From NCBI RefSeq assembly GCF_910589235.1, contig NC_060962.1, positions 1,893,732 to 1,957,731 of the forward strand: a DNA stretch of 64,000 nucleotides, in the 5' to 3' direction. This DNA is from Vespa crabro. Its lineage: Eukaryota > Arthropoda > Insecta > Hymenoptera > Vespidae. A program made the translations under genes and the position numbers. Position 1 is the first letter of the stretch, and each line of letters opens with the position of its first letter. Of this stretch, positions 48,509 to 58,352 are shown one piece after another. The notes below the pieces were generated by a model. The model made no database searches and was not told where the DNA came from. It saw nothing but the letters and a program-made list of their open reading frames with translations.

Positions 48509-50434
48509 ATCGCTAAGTGCTTGCTCATGTTCTATTTAACTTATTCATTCGGATCGCTTGCTTTGTCTGACACGTATGTTTAATTATTGCTTTGGAAAAA
48601 ATATTAAGATATATACAGGAATTCGTATTGGGATCTTTCGTTCTCCTAGATAATTTTTAAAATTTGTATGCCTGCCGACGAAAATTGGGTGGGAAAGGTG
48701 TAAGTATTATACGTATCTATGATCAACGATCAGCAAGGCAAAAATTCGTATTGGTACAACCAATTTGTATTTTTGTCTATTTAACATTATAAAAAAATAA
48801 ATAAGAAAGGTACTTAGATCAACAAAGTTCAAAAAATTTCTTTCAACAAACTCAACAAAGTTTCAAACATTCCTTATTAAGTAAAGTTTTTTGGTAAAGA
48901 ATTTCAAATAGTAGGCTCACCGAATGGCATGAAGCTTCATTCGGCTTGTGGGGATGAAATTTTAAATCTACTTGAAAAAGGGAAATAAATAAAACTTGTT
49001 CAACTTAACTTAACATTTAAACTTATTCAATATCCACGAACTTTTTTCACAATTTTCTTATATGATCGAAACAATAATATTATAGTTAAATTTTATATGA
49101 AAAAATTTATATAGCAACATTTGTACATGATTGTATAATAAATATCTCCATTGATATCTATGTTTACAAGATCCAATAATAAACATTATAATTTAATAAA
49201 TCGAAAAGGACGTTCATTACGTTTAATCTCAACTTTATGTGTTCATCATGTATGTTCGATTTAATAAAGCGAACTATAATTACATTCTAAACAATGTACA
49301 TAGTATATATGTGTATGTGTACGTATCATTATTATTCGAATGCAAACAGAATGTATCTAGATATTATGTGCTTGCGTGTATCGTATTTATGTATTCCATG
49401 TAGAGCATTTTCAATCGCTATGAATTGTACATCGGTATTGCGAATATGCCGAGATGTTTATTTCCAGCGAAAGGAAAGTAAGCCGATTCTTCGATGAAAG
49501 GTATTCCTTTCTGATTGGGACATAATCGGTCACGAAAAGTGAGAAATTACTTATCGCATTACAACAGTACTGTCGAAGAACAACGTAATGATGAAACAAG
49601 GATAATGAAGATTAACGAGACACAGGCCTACTTTCCTCTCGTTGTTCTACGTAGATGTAAAAGAAAACAAAAAGAAACAGTGTAAGCCTGTCTTTTGTAT
49701 AGGAATGCCTGCAAAACGCTTTACGTATTTATTGTGGATATTTTCTGCATGTTTTTACAGTTTATTGGAAAAGCCTTGCTTAGAGCCATCTCTCATACGT
49801 AGTAGAAGGTGTATTGACGAATATCCTATGAGTTATTTGATGATAGTCTTTCTGTTTTTTCCTTTTCTTTTTCTTCTTTTTTTTTAATTTCTTTAAAAAC
49901 GAGTATGCATCAGTATCAGAAAGTAGTTACTTTAGAATATTTATAGAATCACAATGGAGAACAGCATGGAAAACGAAGGTGTGTCATTTTTCAGAGTGCA
50001 AGTCCAAATGGTACCAGTATGAGGATAAATGTTGGCAAGAATGTCCGATCGGAAGCTACGCCATTACAGAGGAACCTACCACTAGAAAGGTATGTGGAAG
50101 GTGTCACTATTCCTGTCTGACTTGTTCCGGAGCAACCGACGGTGAATGCACAACCTGTCATTCTGATTCTAACCTCTTGACAAATTTCGGCGATTCCCAA
50201 TGCGTTCTTCAGAATCTGGCATGGCGATTCGAGTCAACGATGTGGTTCTATTGGCTAACCATTTTCTTTTCAATTAATGCATTGATCGTTGTCCTAGCGA
50301 TGATCTACATCGGTGTCAACTGGTACATCAGAAAGAGTAATTCTTCAACGTACGATTACAGTAAGGTCACTTATTCGAACAACGGTGACGCTCGAAAGGT
50401 TCGACTCGACGATTGCATTTCTGATAGCGAGTAA
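19635..50434 (+). CDS. Fur1: Furin-like proprotein convertase (furin-like protease 1), 5' exons missing
   Basis: Seen: exons 19635-19856, 20636-20764, 21065-21230, 22158-22330, 26546-26963, 28135-28252, 28961-29042 and 29843-30053 join in frame (506 residues) and then continue into alternative 3' ends: 31718-32484 (alpha), 36624-37171 (beta read-through), or 36624-36908 plus 49995-50434 (beta-gamma, 747 residues from 19635). The protein has the prodomain end, an RSKR maturation site, the subtilisin-like domain with Asp 20720, His 21143, Asn 26588 and Ser 26807, a P domain with RRGDL, and in beta-gamma a Cys-rich repeat, transmembrane helix and tail ending SDSE. Known: furins are calcium-dependent proteases of the trans-Golgi and endosomes that cleave precursors after RXXR sites. 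Drosophila Fur1 also has several C-terminal isoforms, so I prefer Fur1 over Fur2, which has a much longer Cys-rich array. Signal peptide and early prodomain exons were not found. Confidence 0.9.
20636..20764 (+). CDS. Fur1: Fur1 exon: catalytic Asp
   Basis: 129 nt encoding NRGNGLDMNVQNAWAEGI and the VVVTILDDGLEKDHPDL segment. The catalytic Asp codon is 20720-20722. The acceptor is the TAG at 20633-20635, chosen because the nearby CAG at 20638-20640 would shift the frame. Confidence 0.92.
21065..21230 (+). CDS. Fur1: Fur1 exon: catalytic His
   Basis: 166 nt ending in phase 1. Encodes NSHDEDPMPRYDLVDSNRHG and TRCAGEVAATANN; the catalytic His codon is 21143-21145. Confidence 0.93.
22158..22330 (+). 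CDS. Fur1: Fur1 exon: substrate-pocket segment
   Basis: 173 nt after acceptor TTTTCAG. Encodes GVRMLDGDVTDAVEARSL and IYSASWGPDDDGKTVDGP, conserved in all furin-type convertases and forming part of the acidic pocket that selects basic residues. Confidence 0.94.
23716..23756. repeat. (GA)n microsatellite
   Basis: GA tract in a Fur1 intron. Confidence 0.93.
26421..26481 (+). repeat. (GA)n microsatellite upstream of a Fur1 acceptor
   Basis: About 30 GA units ending 64 bases upstream of the exon start at 26546. It occupies the zone where a branch point and pyrimidine tract would normally be expected. Confidence 0.93.
26546..26963 (+). CDS. Fur1: Fur1 exon: oxyanion Asn and catalytic Ser
   Basis: 418 nt ending in phase 1. 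Encodes GRNGKGSIFVWASGNGG with oxyanion-hole Asn at 26588-26590, the DNCNCDGYTNSIWTLSISSA block, and HTGTSASAPLAAG with the catalytic Ser at 26807-26809. The start was set by alignment to furins. A same-sequence CAGGGACG 17 bases upstream is a potential decoy acceptor that would shift the frame. Confidence 0.94.
28135..28252 (+). CDS. Fur1: Fur1 exon: end of catalytic domain
   Basis: 118 nt with entry phase 1 and exit phase 2. Encodes VSHSFGYGLMDATAMVRLAR and WRTVPEQHKC, the junction between the catalytic and P domains. Confidence 0.92.
28961..29042 (+). CDS. Fur1: Fur1 exon: start of P domain
   Basis: 82 nt encoding IPPKSQLVLDLHVKEC and VNFLEHVQ. The exon must end after CAG at 29042, where the intron begins GCAAGT rather than GT; the next exon continues in frame with AKVSLMASRRGDL. 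Confidence 0.88.
29742..29797 (+). repeat. (GA)n microsatellite upstream of a Fur1 acceptor
   Basis: GA tract ending 45 bases before the exon start at 29843. Confidence 0.92.
29843..30053 (+). CDS. Fur1: Fur1 exon: P domain core
   Basis: 211 nt, acceptor CGTAG. Encodes SRRGDLQIQLTSPQGTKSTL and FMSVHTWGERPHGTWKLEIH, including the RGD motif found in vertebrate furin. It ends in phase 1 after EGRYF, from which either exon alpha or exon beta can continue. Confidence 0.93.
31718..32484 (+). CDS. Fur1: Fur1 alternative last exon alpha (no membrane anchor)
   Basis: Seen: 767 nt after a pyrimidine-rich acceptor ending ATCGAG; it joins in phase 1 as GRATLHEWALIFYGTS, the last P-domain strand. It then encodes about 235 residues rich in Lys, Arg, Thr, Pro and Gln, with no hydrophobic segment and no Cys-rich repeat, ending QLDKGTLI and a stop at 32482-32484. 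A polyadenylation signal AATAAA is at 32996-33001. Inference: this isoform would be soluble and possibly secreted. Several basic clusters such as RPRGR could be processed further. A further splice out of this exon (for example near 31926) cannot be excluded. Confidence 0.82.
34458..34520. repeat. (CT)n microsatellite
   Basis: CT tract in the interval between exons alpha and beta. Confidence 0.93.
36624..36908 (+). CDS. Fur1: Fur1 exon beta, spliced form joining exon gamma
   Basis: Ending at 36908 before GTGGGT leaves phase 1, exactly what exon gamma needs. The junction reads NGRCL then ECKSKW, making a CLEC (CxxC) motif like the CGRC, CLTC and CTTC motifs of gamma. A donor at 36901 would leave phase 2 and is incompatible. 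This gives the membrane-anchored convertase. Confidence 0.8.
36624..37171 (+). CDS. Fur1: Fur1 alternative exon beta, read-through form
   Basis: Seen: acceptor ATTATAG; phase-1 join gives DTLKEWKLVFYGTE, a second version of the last P-domain strand. A linker follows with QPVEIQDN and an NQT glycosylation sequon. If the donor at 36909 is not used, the frame continues through GGCLILLLLAYLLVEPTCG, a short hydrophobic stretch, then a Ser/Thr-rich tail containing an ACG-encoded Thr run, with a stop at 37169-37171. Inference: the hydrophobic run is short for a transmembrane helix, so this form may be weakly anchored or an artefact of intron retention. I saw no convincing polyadenylation signal soon after the stop. 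Confidence 0.6.
37250..37325. repeat. (GA)n microsatellite
   Basis: Over 30 GA units starting about 80 bases after the beta read-through stop; a poly-T run follows at 37374-37406. Confidence 0.95.
38490..38570. repeat. (TA)n followed by CATA repeats
   Basis: TA microsatellite, then ATAC units at 38549-38566. Confidence 0.88.
38762..38868. repeat. Compound (CT)n(CA)n microsatellite
   Basis: CT tract passing directly into a CA tract, ending ATATACA. Confidence 0.93.
39957..39985. repeat. (AATT)n tandem repeat
   Basis: Seven TTAA/AATT units, self-complementary. Confidence 0.9.
40241..40330 (+). repeat. (CAG)n and GC-rich perfect inverted repeat
   Basis: Six CAG units at about 40241-40258. 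Then an 11-bp perfect inverted repeat, GGTGCTGCTGG at 40307-40317 and CCAGCAGCACC at 40320-40330, with a 2-base loop. It stands out as a GC-rich island within AT-rich intron. Confidence 0.85.
40557..40718. repeat. Compound (CT)n(CTAT)n(TA)n microsatellite
   Basis: Three successive repeat types in 160 bp: CT, then TATC tetranucleotides, then TA. Confidence 0.93.
44304..44353. repeat. (TA)n microsatellite
   Basis: TA repeat with one AATAT interruption. Confidence 0.92.
47820..47913. repeat. (CCA)n imperfect repeat
   Basis: CCA/CAC trinucleotides with CTA and ATC variants. Its Pro/Ser/Thr-rich open frame is repeat-encoded and is not reported as a gene. Confidence 0.9.
48321..48509. repeat. Compound (ATT)n(GTT)n trinucleotide tract
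   Basis: About 55 bp of ATT units followed by about 130 bp of GTT units with TTTGTT interruptions. Confidence 0.95.
49995..50434 (+). CDS. Fur1: Fur1 last exon gamma: Cys-rich repeat, transmembrane helix, sorting tail
   Basis: Seen: 440 nt after acceptor TTTTCAG, 145 residues then TAA. The luminal part has paired cysteines (CWQEC, CGRC, CLTC, CTTC) of a furin-like Cys-rich repeat. A hydrophobic span FYWLTIFFSINALIVVLAMI continues to about NWYI, followed by the basic stop-transfer RK. The tail contains YSKV, which fits the YxxPhi sorting pattern, and ends DDCISDSE. Known: vertebrate furin cycles between Golgi and endosomes through a Tyr motif and an SDSEEDE acidic cluster phosphorylated by CK2. 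Inference: SDSE at the extreme C-terminus does the same job here. Candidate polyadenylation signals AATAAA lie at 50947-50952 and 51246-51251. Confidence 0.93.
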
Positions 50435-50543
50435 AACGTAACCGCGAGAGATGCAAATTTCATTATCCCTAAGACCCTATGGAAGTCTGCTCTCCAATGG
50501 GGATACAGTCGACTGTTTTAATGGAAATGAAGAGAATGGGATA

Positions 50544-50600
50544 GGATAAGGAGGAGGAGGAGGAAGAGAAGAAGGAAAAGGAGGAGGAGAAGCAGAAATA
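50544..50600 (+). repeat. GGA-rich purine tract in the presumed Fur1 3' UTR
   Basis: All-purine except single bases, with several GGAGGA runs, beginning 110 bases after the stop. Confidence 0.75.
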
Positions 50601-50823
50601 GTAGATATCTGCTAGATACTTCCATGAATGTTAGACGTTCGTTTGCCGACAAGAATGGCGAGAATAATATGATGCATTTATTCTCTGACTGATACGATTG
50701 TAAAACATTCCAACTTATAAAATTACAATCGAATTACGCTGATAGTCCTTGTTATAATGATGATCTCTGACAAAATACTTTTAATAGTCTAGTGATTGTT
50801 TAATCAAATTGTATATGTATATA

Positions 50824-50824
50824 C

Positions 50825-50874
<50 letters not shown>
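50824..50874. repeat. (TA)n microsatellite
   Basis: TA repeat followed by ACATAC units. Confidence 0.93.
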
Positions 50875-50876
<2 letters not shown>

Positions 50877-51197
50877 GTACATACATACATGTGATACAAG
50901 TAGAAATGCAGAGGCTTGTTTTTTCATTTCTTTTCTTTTTACGATCAATAAATACAGTATTTTATTTCTTTACCTACAAAAGTGGAAGACTATTGAACGT
51001 ATTAAAAAATCATCAAAAAATGTGCAAAGACTTTTCTTTTACAGGATTAATTATATTAGCTCGACCATGGTCAAATGGACTAATGAAATAACGTGTTTAC
51101 TATTGTAATTGATTATAACATGTTCGATATATTGCATAATTGTTAAGTAAAACTGACTGCACAAGAACAGAATGTAGGCTAATATTGGATGATATGA

Positions 51198-51200
<3 letters not shown>

Positions 51201-51245
<45 letters not shown>
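51201..51245. repeat. (TA)n microsatellite
   Basis: Uninterrupted TA repeat directly before an AATAAA hexamer. Confidence 0.93.
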
Positions 51246-51254
<9 letters not shown>

Positions 51255-52382
51255 TGTACGAAATATTGTAAATATATCGATAAGAAAAACACAGTTTTTC
51301 GAGTGCTTTATCTAAATAATGCGATATATCATGTTACTGTTAAATAATTTCACACTTATACACTTGTAATATTATATTATATTATTATTCATTGTTACCA
51401 CAAATGTACATGTTCCACGCAATAAGAAGCATCGCGGTATTGATTATTTTTGTTAAATATGATAAAATATAAAATAGAAGTGAAAATATTTCGATTACTC
51501 ACGTTTTATTTTATTCCAATAGTTTTCCTAATCCTTCTTCATAAATCATTCGTAATTAAATTCATAATTTCAATTAGAATATTTTTATTGGTTTAATTTA
51601 ATCAAATATAAAAATGAATAAAATTGTTTTTATTCTACTTTGCAGTTTTATATTATACATATAACATATATAAATTATGTTATATCAATATGGGTAAATA
51701 ATGATCATTAATGTGGGAAATACGATAGTACAAATACGAATAACTATTAGCGATAATATGGTAAAATAAGGTAAAATAGTAAATGTAAATATGGTAAAAT
51801 AGTATGTATACGCAATATACAAAGAAAAAACAAAAAAAAGAATAGGAAAGCATTTTACTAATAAAGCATTTTACTAATTCCAAATGTAATAATATAATGA
51901 CCTTTTTCTTCTTTTCGACGTTATATATTTCGTGATAAATCTCGATTAATTAATTTTAAGATCAAATTTTTTTAAAAAATAATGTATCCTTCTCTTAAAC
52001 TACTTTGATTTTTTTCCAAAGTAAGAACTTTACTCAATATTACTTTTGATTTCACCGGGCTATAAATAATCGGTCAATTCACGCGAACGAATCGTTTAGT
52101 AAAAGCCAATTCTGTCAAAGTCAGCGGATGACCTAGTTTGATGTTCAAATAATTGATTCGATGATCCAGAAGAAACGTGCTAATTGTGTAATCAAGCATC
52201 TTCGTAACGATCTCGCACTTGTAACGTGACGCCCTCGAGGTTTGATAATTAACAAGCCATTCCTGCGTGATATCGCACAACGATCGCAACAGCGAAATTA
52301 ATTGGCAGTGAGAAATGCAGTACTTAATTAATGGACTATACGCTTTACATAGAATAATAATTAATATGACCTTTGTATTTTC

Positions 52383-52472
52383 TCCTCTCTCTCTTTCTCT
52401 CTCTTTCTCTCTCCCTCTCTCTCTCCCTTTCTCTTTCTCTCTCTCTTTCCCTCTCCCTCTTTTTCTCTTTCC

Positions 52473-52523
<51 letters not shown>
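52383..52523. repeat. (CT)n-rich imperfect tract
   Basis: 140 bp of CT/CCCT/TTCT pyrimidine sequence, purest at 52484-52523. Confidence 0.9.
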
Positions 52524-52528
<5 letters not shown>

Positions 52529-53549
52529 TCTTTATATGCCTTTTGTTTTTTTGAACCATTATCGTGTACGATGGTAATGCCAAATATAATGGATATTTGT
52601 ATGATTCGTACATTTTTTTAATCAATTTAATCAGCAAGATATTAATGATATTGAAAATTCTATTTGAATCAGAATATTGTACCAAATAGACATCTTTAAA
52701 TCATAGAATGAATATTAAACCATAATAGACACGATCTTCTCTTTGATTCCTTCTGAAAATGGAAGCAAGAATTCTACCAGCAACGAAACATATTTCGGAT
52801 TCATTAAGAACGTAGTAAGAGAGACGGAGAGCAAAGGTAAGTAAATCCTTGCGTTAATTTAAAGAGAGTTTGTAAGTCTCGGTACAATTTAATGAACTTT
52901 CGACAAAAACGTTTCTTAATAACGAAATAGAGAAATATCCGAAAATTAATTAAATAAGTAAATACTTAAAATGGACCAAAGTTCTATTCGACGAAGTAGT
53001 TCATAAATCGGATGTTTAATGATTTTTCAATATGGTACTAAATTACGATCTTAATAAACGAATAATTGAATTTCGATATTTCTCATCTTAATTCGTTCGT
53101 GAACGAACATATTTCAGAACGAATCTTTTATTTTTATGAGACTTCAAAAACTTCTTTTATCTCATAGAAAATTTTAAAAGATTTTAAAAAAGTTCTCAAA
53201 TTCCTGAATTCTTACTGAAGTTACGAAAGGTCTTAGTGGACCTTCCTTTTCAATGCAATCGACGAGAAATTCGACCTTTCCTCGAATATAAAGAGTTTAT
53301 TCCCAAAAGAAAATTACTCACACAGGAATTTCATCTTACCGTCGATTAATCAAAGAGCGATCGGAAAAAATTTCGAGCGACTATGAGAACTATGATGTAT
53401 ATAACATCCCGTTGAATGGTTCATGCTATAGTTGGAATTCATTCGTATCATTGATTTCAAACCACAGTGTACTTCTCAAGGACACAATCATCGGATGTTT
53501 CGTATGACACAGAGGTTCCTCTTCTACCAACCGCAACTGTTTGTCGCGG

Positions 53550-53552
53550 TAA

Positions 53553-53583
<31 letters not shown>

Positions 53584-53610
53584 GATAGAGAAAGAGACAG
53601 ACAGAGTGAG
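53550..53610. repeat. (GA)n imperfect microsatellite
   Basis: GA tract with ATAGATAG and GACA interruptions. Confidence 0.88.
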
Positions 53611-54718
53611 AGAGATATTCGTTATTCGCGATTGCTCTTGAATGAACGATCGAATCGTTAATAACGAGCACAATCTCGGCTATAGGCTGCCGTGGTTATA
53701 ACGGGCTGCCCACATGTCACGGTTCGATGACAGACGTACGAACGCAAAGCGACCAGATTAATTGGCGATAATTAGCAAACAGTTACGCGCTACGCGTAAC
53801 TCTCTCTGTCTCTCTCTTTCTTTCTTTCTCTCTCTCTCTCGCTCTCTCTCACTCCTTTTCCCCTCTCCTCCCTTTCTCTCTCTCTCACTCACTCACTCCT
53901 GTTCCACATTTCGAACTGAAAACTAGATGCGGAACTCGAAACAAAGCGACGACAGAACGTATTTCGCTTACCGATCGCAACGTCATTTTCAATGACGGTA
54001 TTGATCGAGTGAGGTTTTACGGTGTAATGGTCTTTCGTAACATAGTAAATGCGGAATGTTGAAATGACTTTGTAACATCGTTACTTCGGTATGAAGTTTA
54101 TACGTGTCGAAAATTAATGAATAAAATAAATTAATAGTCCAAGTAAAAATACAATTTACAATTAGTCGAATTTCAGACAGTAAAGTCAGGATATGTATCG
54201 AACCGTTGATATGCGAAACATAATTTAAATTGATTAAAGAGTGCAAAGTAATATTTTTTGACGAAACCAGGAACACAGAAATTTTTATAAATATTAACTG
54301 ACTAACTATGAAATACGTTTTATAAATTTTTACAGCTTTTGAATATCAAGGAATAAAAGAAGCTCATTATACAAAATAATTTGAAACGATGGATTTCTTC
54401 GAATTAAACCTTTGATAAATTATTAGGAAAGTCCTTCAATAATCAATAAAATCAATGAAAGAAATCAGAATCGATATCTCTCACCGAGAGAAAAAGAGAA
54501 AGAGAGAGAGAGAGAAAAAAAGAGAAAGTCGTTCAGTTTGAAGAATTGAACGCCGAACTATTTCTTTTTGTTGATTTCACGGGATAAGCTCTTCCGGAGG
54601 TCGAATAATCTCGCAATCCTTCGTACAGTTAACGAGGGAGATCCGAAAGGTAGAAACTTTTCTCTTCTTGGGAGGAATCGAGCGAGAACAGGCGAGAGAG
54701 AAAGAGATAGGAAACTAG

Positions 54719-54727
54719 TATAAAAGG
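54719..54727 (+). promoter_or_regulatory. TATA-box candidate
   Basis: TATAAAAGG on the plus strand. About 50 bases downstream an ATG (54776) opens a ten-codon frame MTVLMVVVVR that runs into a GTGAAA donor-like site. No downstream exon was recognised, so this is a weak candidate. Confidence 0.25.
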
Positions 54728-55240
54728 ATCGGTCGACTATTCTCGCGTGTCGGTATTCTCTCAACCCCGTCGTTGATGACCGTCTTGATGGTTGTAGTGG
54801 TGCGGTGAAATTTGGTTTCGTGCCAAACGCCTATGTACTCTGAGACGACGGCGCAGACTATTTACTCTCTTTTTATTTCATGTCGTGCTTAGAAGGGCAA
54901 GTGGAGGGATGAAAGGGAAGACATAGAGAACTGAGGAAAAGGGGGCGGATAGACTTCAAGAAAAGGAAAGATGCAAGTATTAAAAAAAGGTGAAAAAGAA
55001 ATAGAAAGTGAGAATAAAACAGAAAAAAAAGAAAACCAAAAAGAAAAGAAAAAAGAAATAAAAGAGAGAAAAGAAAAAAAAAGAGGAAGTATACAAATAT
55101 GTATTTCTTTTGCTAAAAGTATAACTGTATTTTGAAAATTAATTGCGTTTAAAAAATATACCTAAAAAAAGAATATAGTTATATAATAATTCTTTTTATA
55201 ATATATCAATTTACATAACATTTTTCTTAAACAAATTTAT

Positions 55241-55282
55241 GTATTTAACTCTCATATGCATGTATTTAACTCTCATATGCAT
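55241..55282. repeat. 21-bp perfect tandem duplication
   Basis: GTATTTAACTCTCATATGCA plus T, present twice head to tail. Confidence 0.9.
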
Positions 55283-55959
55283 AGCTTCACACGGACTTAG
55301 TTTATAATTACAATTTATTTTTTATTCTCTACGTATCTAAGGTATCTTCTTTCATTTTTTTTTTTTTTATTTAATTTGTTGAAATCTATCTCAAATTCAA
55401 GGAATATATAGTACAGGATTCAGAGGTGTCCGTACTCTATCGGCTTCTTTGCTAAAACATCGAGTCGCATACCGTAGTTTCTCAGTTAACGAATCGCTAC
55501 AACTTCGTTTCCATTTCCATTTTAACGATGTCTAGATGTATCCCAACGAAAACGACGACGGCGACCACGACGACAGTGACGACGAAGACGTACGCGTACA
55601 ATTTCGTCGCATACGTGGAAACCTAGGCATCATTTAGTCGCATTCAATGTGCAATGCATACCGCAAATGCAAATACCCGAATAGACCGTTTTCCGCTTAC
55701 GACTCCTATTGTTCTATTAACCAACACAGTCCGTCGTTCTCTCAACCAACTCGACGACTTCCCTTCTTGGCAGTAGAGATACACCGAAATTTCGTCGACC
55801 AACTTCAACGTTTGTTAAATATACATGCTTCCTGTCTCTATCTCTCCTCAAACCATATCTATACTTATACGTTTATGGTCCATATGAAATTGTTCAAAAG
55901 TGAATTTGATGATTAAAATATCTGGATTTGGTACTAATACAAATATAATAAAATGAAGA

Positions 55960-56144
55960 AAGGATAAAAATCATTTTTACTCTTTAAACCGATCATTTAT
56001 TATTAATTAATTAAACAAATCTAATCCTTTTAGTATTAGATGTTTTTTATGCGAATATAATGGATGATAAAAGAATAAAAATCATTCTTATTCTTTAACT
56101 CGATTAATTTAGTTTTAATTAATTAAAAAAATCTAATTCTCTTT
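55960..56144. repeat. Imperfect direct repeat, period about 109 bp
   Basis: The segment near 55960-56033 recurs near 56069-56144, sharing TAAAAATCATT, TTAATTAATTAAA and AAATCTAAT blocks in the same order. Confidence 0.75.
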
Positions 56145-56762
56145 AGAAAAATACTAAGAGTGACATGATTTAAATAATTATTATGATCATTGACACACAT
56201 TTTATACATATTATCAAATTGGAGCATAAATTTTCGTGACGCAAATCCTTCAAAAGGTAGAGAAAAAGAAACATCGACAGTCTTTGCGGTATGTGTGGCA
56301 AACGAGATTATTGATTTTTCCTTCTTTCCATTCTCATTATTTTCTTTTTTTCTGTTTTTTTTTTTCCTTTACTTGAACTGGATGATCCCTAAACGAGGTT
56401 GGGGTAAAAAGCAACATAGGATAAGAAGAGAAGATGCTAAGAACGGTGGCGGTGTGCAACACTGAGTTATTCAATGGAACGCAGAGAACGGCTCTTATAC
56501 GTATATCACGAAACGGTTCCCATGAGACTCGTAACGTCTCGTTCCGTCTCACCTTGTATATACGCTGTCGCGATCATGAAATGTGTCGTGCGAATTTCCT
56601 GCCCGTCCACTCTGTCCATCGCCTAACAGGACTCGGCCCTTTTCCCCAAAGACGCAGAGCTTTCGACATTCGATGTCCTTCGTTAGAGCATCTGTTCTTC
56701 GTAAAACATAGTTTTACTGTAGGATACATGCTTCTCTATCTAGTAGACACAAACGATTTATC

Positions 56763-56765
<3 letters not shown>

Positions 56766-56805
<40 letters not shown>
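56766..56805. repeat. (TA)n microsatellite
   Basis: Uninterrupted TA repeat. Confidence 0.93.
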
Positions 56806-56806
<1 letters not shown>

Positions 56807-58304
56807 AAATTTATGCGTATTATATGAAAAACTTTTGAACTTTGTTCAATATTGTTATATGCAAGCACTTCTTTAGAATCAATTTATTCAATATTACCAT
56901 ATATGAAATAATCATCTTTAATATTATTTTTTTATTTGTTTTTTTATTTATTTATTTGTTTATATATTTAGCAGTCTAATAAAATTATCAATGGTTGAAG
57001 TGACTGAACGAATAAGAAAAGATGAAAATTCATAATTAACGTGATTCAAGAAATCTGTTTAAGCAAAGTGAAATATATAAAATCAGTACGTTTTTCCAAG
57101 GTTTCCTACCTTCTTTTACCAAGTCATTCTAACACGAGTGACTTTTCAAGGGTAGGACTCTCTTACTTATTTATATGTGCTTAGTTAGCCGGAAAAAAGC
57201 CTTTTGACTTCAGCCCATTTTGACTACCTCTTTCATTCAACCTGACTTACCTTAAGCACACTCACGTTTCCAAGAAATACGACATCGGATTTTCGCCCTC
57301 GGCGAATCGTTTTTACTTTTTCCGAACAAGCATCCCCCCTTGCGTTACTTTAAGAAAATTTCTTACGAGTTATTCGCGGGAAGAAGAAAAAGAAGAAGAA
57401 AAAGAAACAGAAGAAACGATATCAGCATATATTTGCAACTACAATATCTACAGTTAAATTAATAAAAAAAATTGTTATGTCTTAAAAGTTTTCATTGAAA
57501 TGAATGGCCGTTTCGTTCAACGAAACTCATTAGCATTATCACTTTTCAATTAAGAAAATGAAACATTCTTCTTAATCTCACAAATTTTATGCTAAACTAT
57601 TTGCTTATATGTTTTTACATCACGTGAAAATTTTTCTATAAATGACGGAGAAAATTAAATGCATTTGTTCTTGTATACTAATAAAACGTTTACGAGGATA
57701 ATCAGTTTTCATCGGAAAATATTTCAAGGCGATTAATTTCTTGCGATTAACGAAGGAAGACCTTCTCTTGGGTCAACTAATTTTTAATTTTAAATTTTAA
57801 ACGCAATCAGATAGGACGTACAAAAGTAAAAGTACATAAAATAGTAGATACTCTTTTACTTCACCCCTTACCTTATTTCTTTTTCCAATTGCAATTAAAT
57901 GAACTTTCTCACTTTGGGTCACTTCGCCGTCTAGACATTCCTAACTTCAGTTGAAAAACAAAGAAGACGTAATTGTACGGCTGAGGTATTATTTCATCTG
58001 TATTATATCATCTAGCTTTAAAAATGAGAACTTTCGCAAAAGTCAAAACATATATCACTTTTTATGCAACCGGTAAAAAAATTATATTATACGTGAATCT
58101 CTATGTTCATATTTTTATTTCGTGAAATGAATTTTACAAAAATTAATTGATAGACTGATTGAACGTTATAAACCGTATTTCTTGGTATTATTGAAATTTT
58201 AATATAATCACTAATAATTATATTACTATAGAATTTTATAAAATATTATATTTCCTTACTTTTTAAAAAAAGAAAGGAACAAAGAAAAAACGAGGCAGTC
58301 GAAC

Positions 58305-58307
<3 letters not shown>

Positions 58308-58350
<43 letters not shown>
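58308..58350. repeat. (GA)n microsatellite
   Basis: GA repeat; a CT tract follows at 58694-58745. Confidence 0.93.

Positions 58351-58352
<2 letters not shown>

Larger units (their letters stand above)
36909..49994. other. Fur1 intron of 13 kb between beta and gamma
   Basis: No coding exon recognised. It contains the beta read-through tail, numerous microsatellites, a CAG repeat with a GC-rich perfect hairpin (40241-40330), a CCA repeat (47820-47913) and a compound ATT/GTT tract (48321-48509). The frames open here are repeat-encoded or have no recognisable family. Confidence 0.6.

Noticed and set aside
48184..48539. Open frames encoding long poly-Tyr/Cys, poly-Leu or poly-Thr/Ile runs
   Set aside because: Entirely encoded by the (ATT)n(GTT)n tract in all frames; no non-repeat protein sequence.
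52074..52685. 203-codon minus-strand frame with a non-repeat C-terminal half
   Set aside because: Its middle is a GA-tract read-through (RERERE) and the remainder matches no family I recognise; no splice or promoter support.
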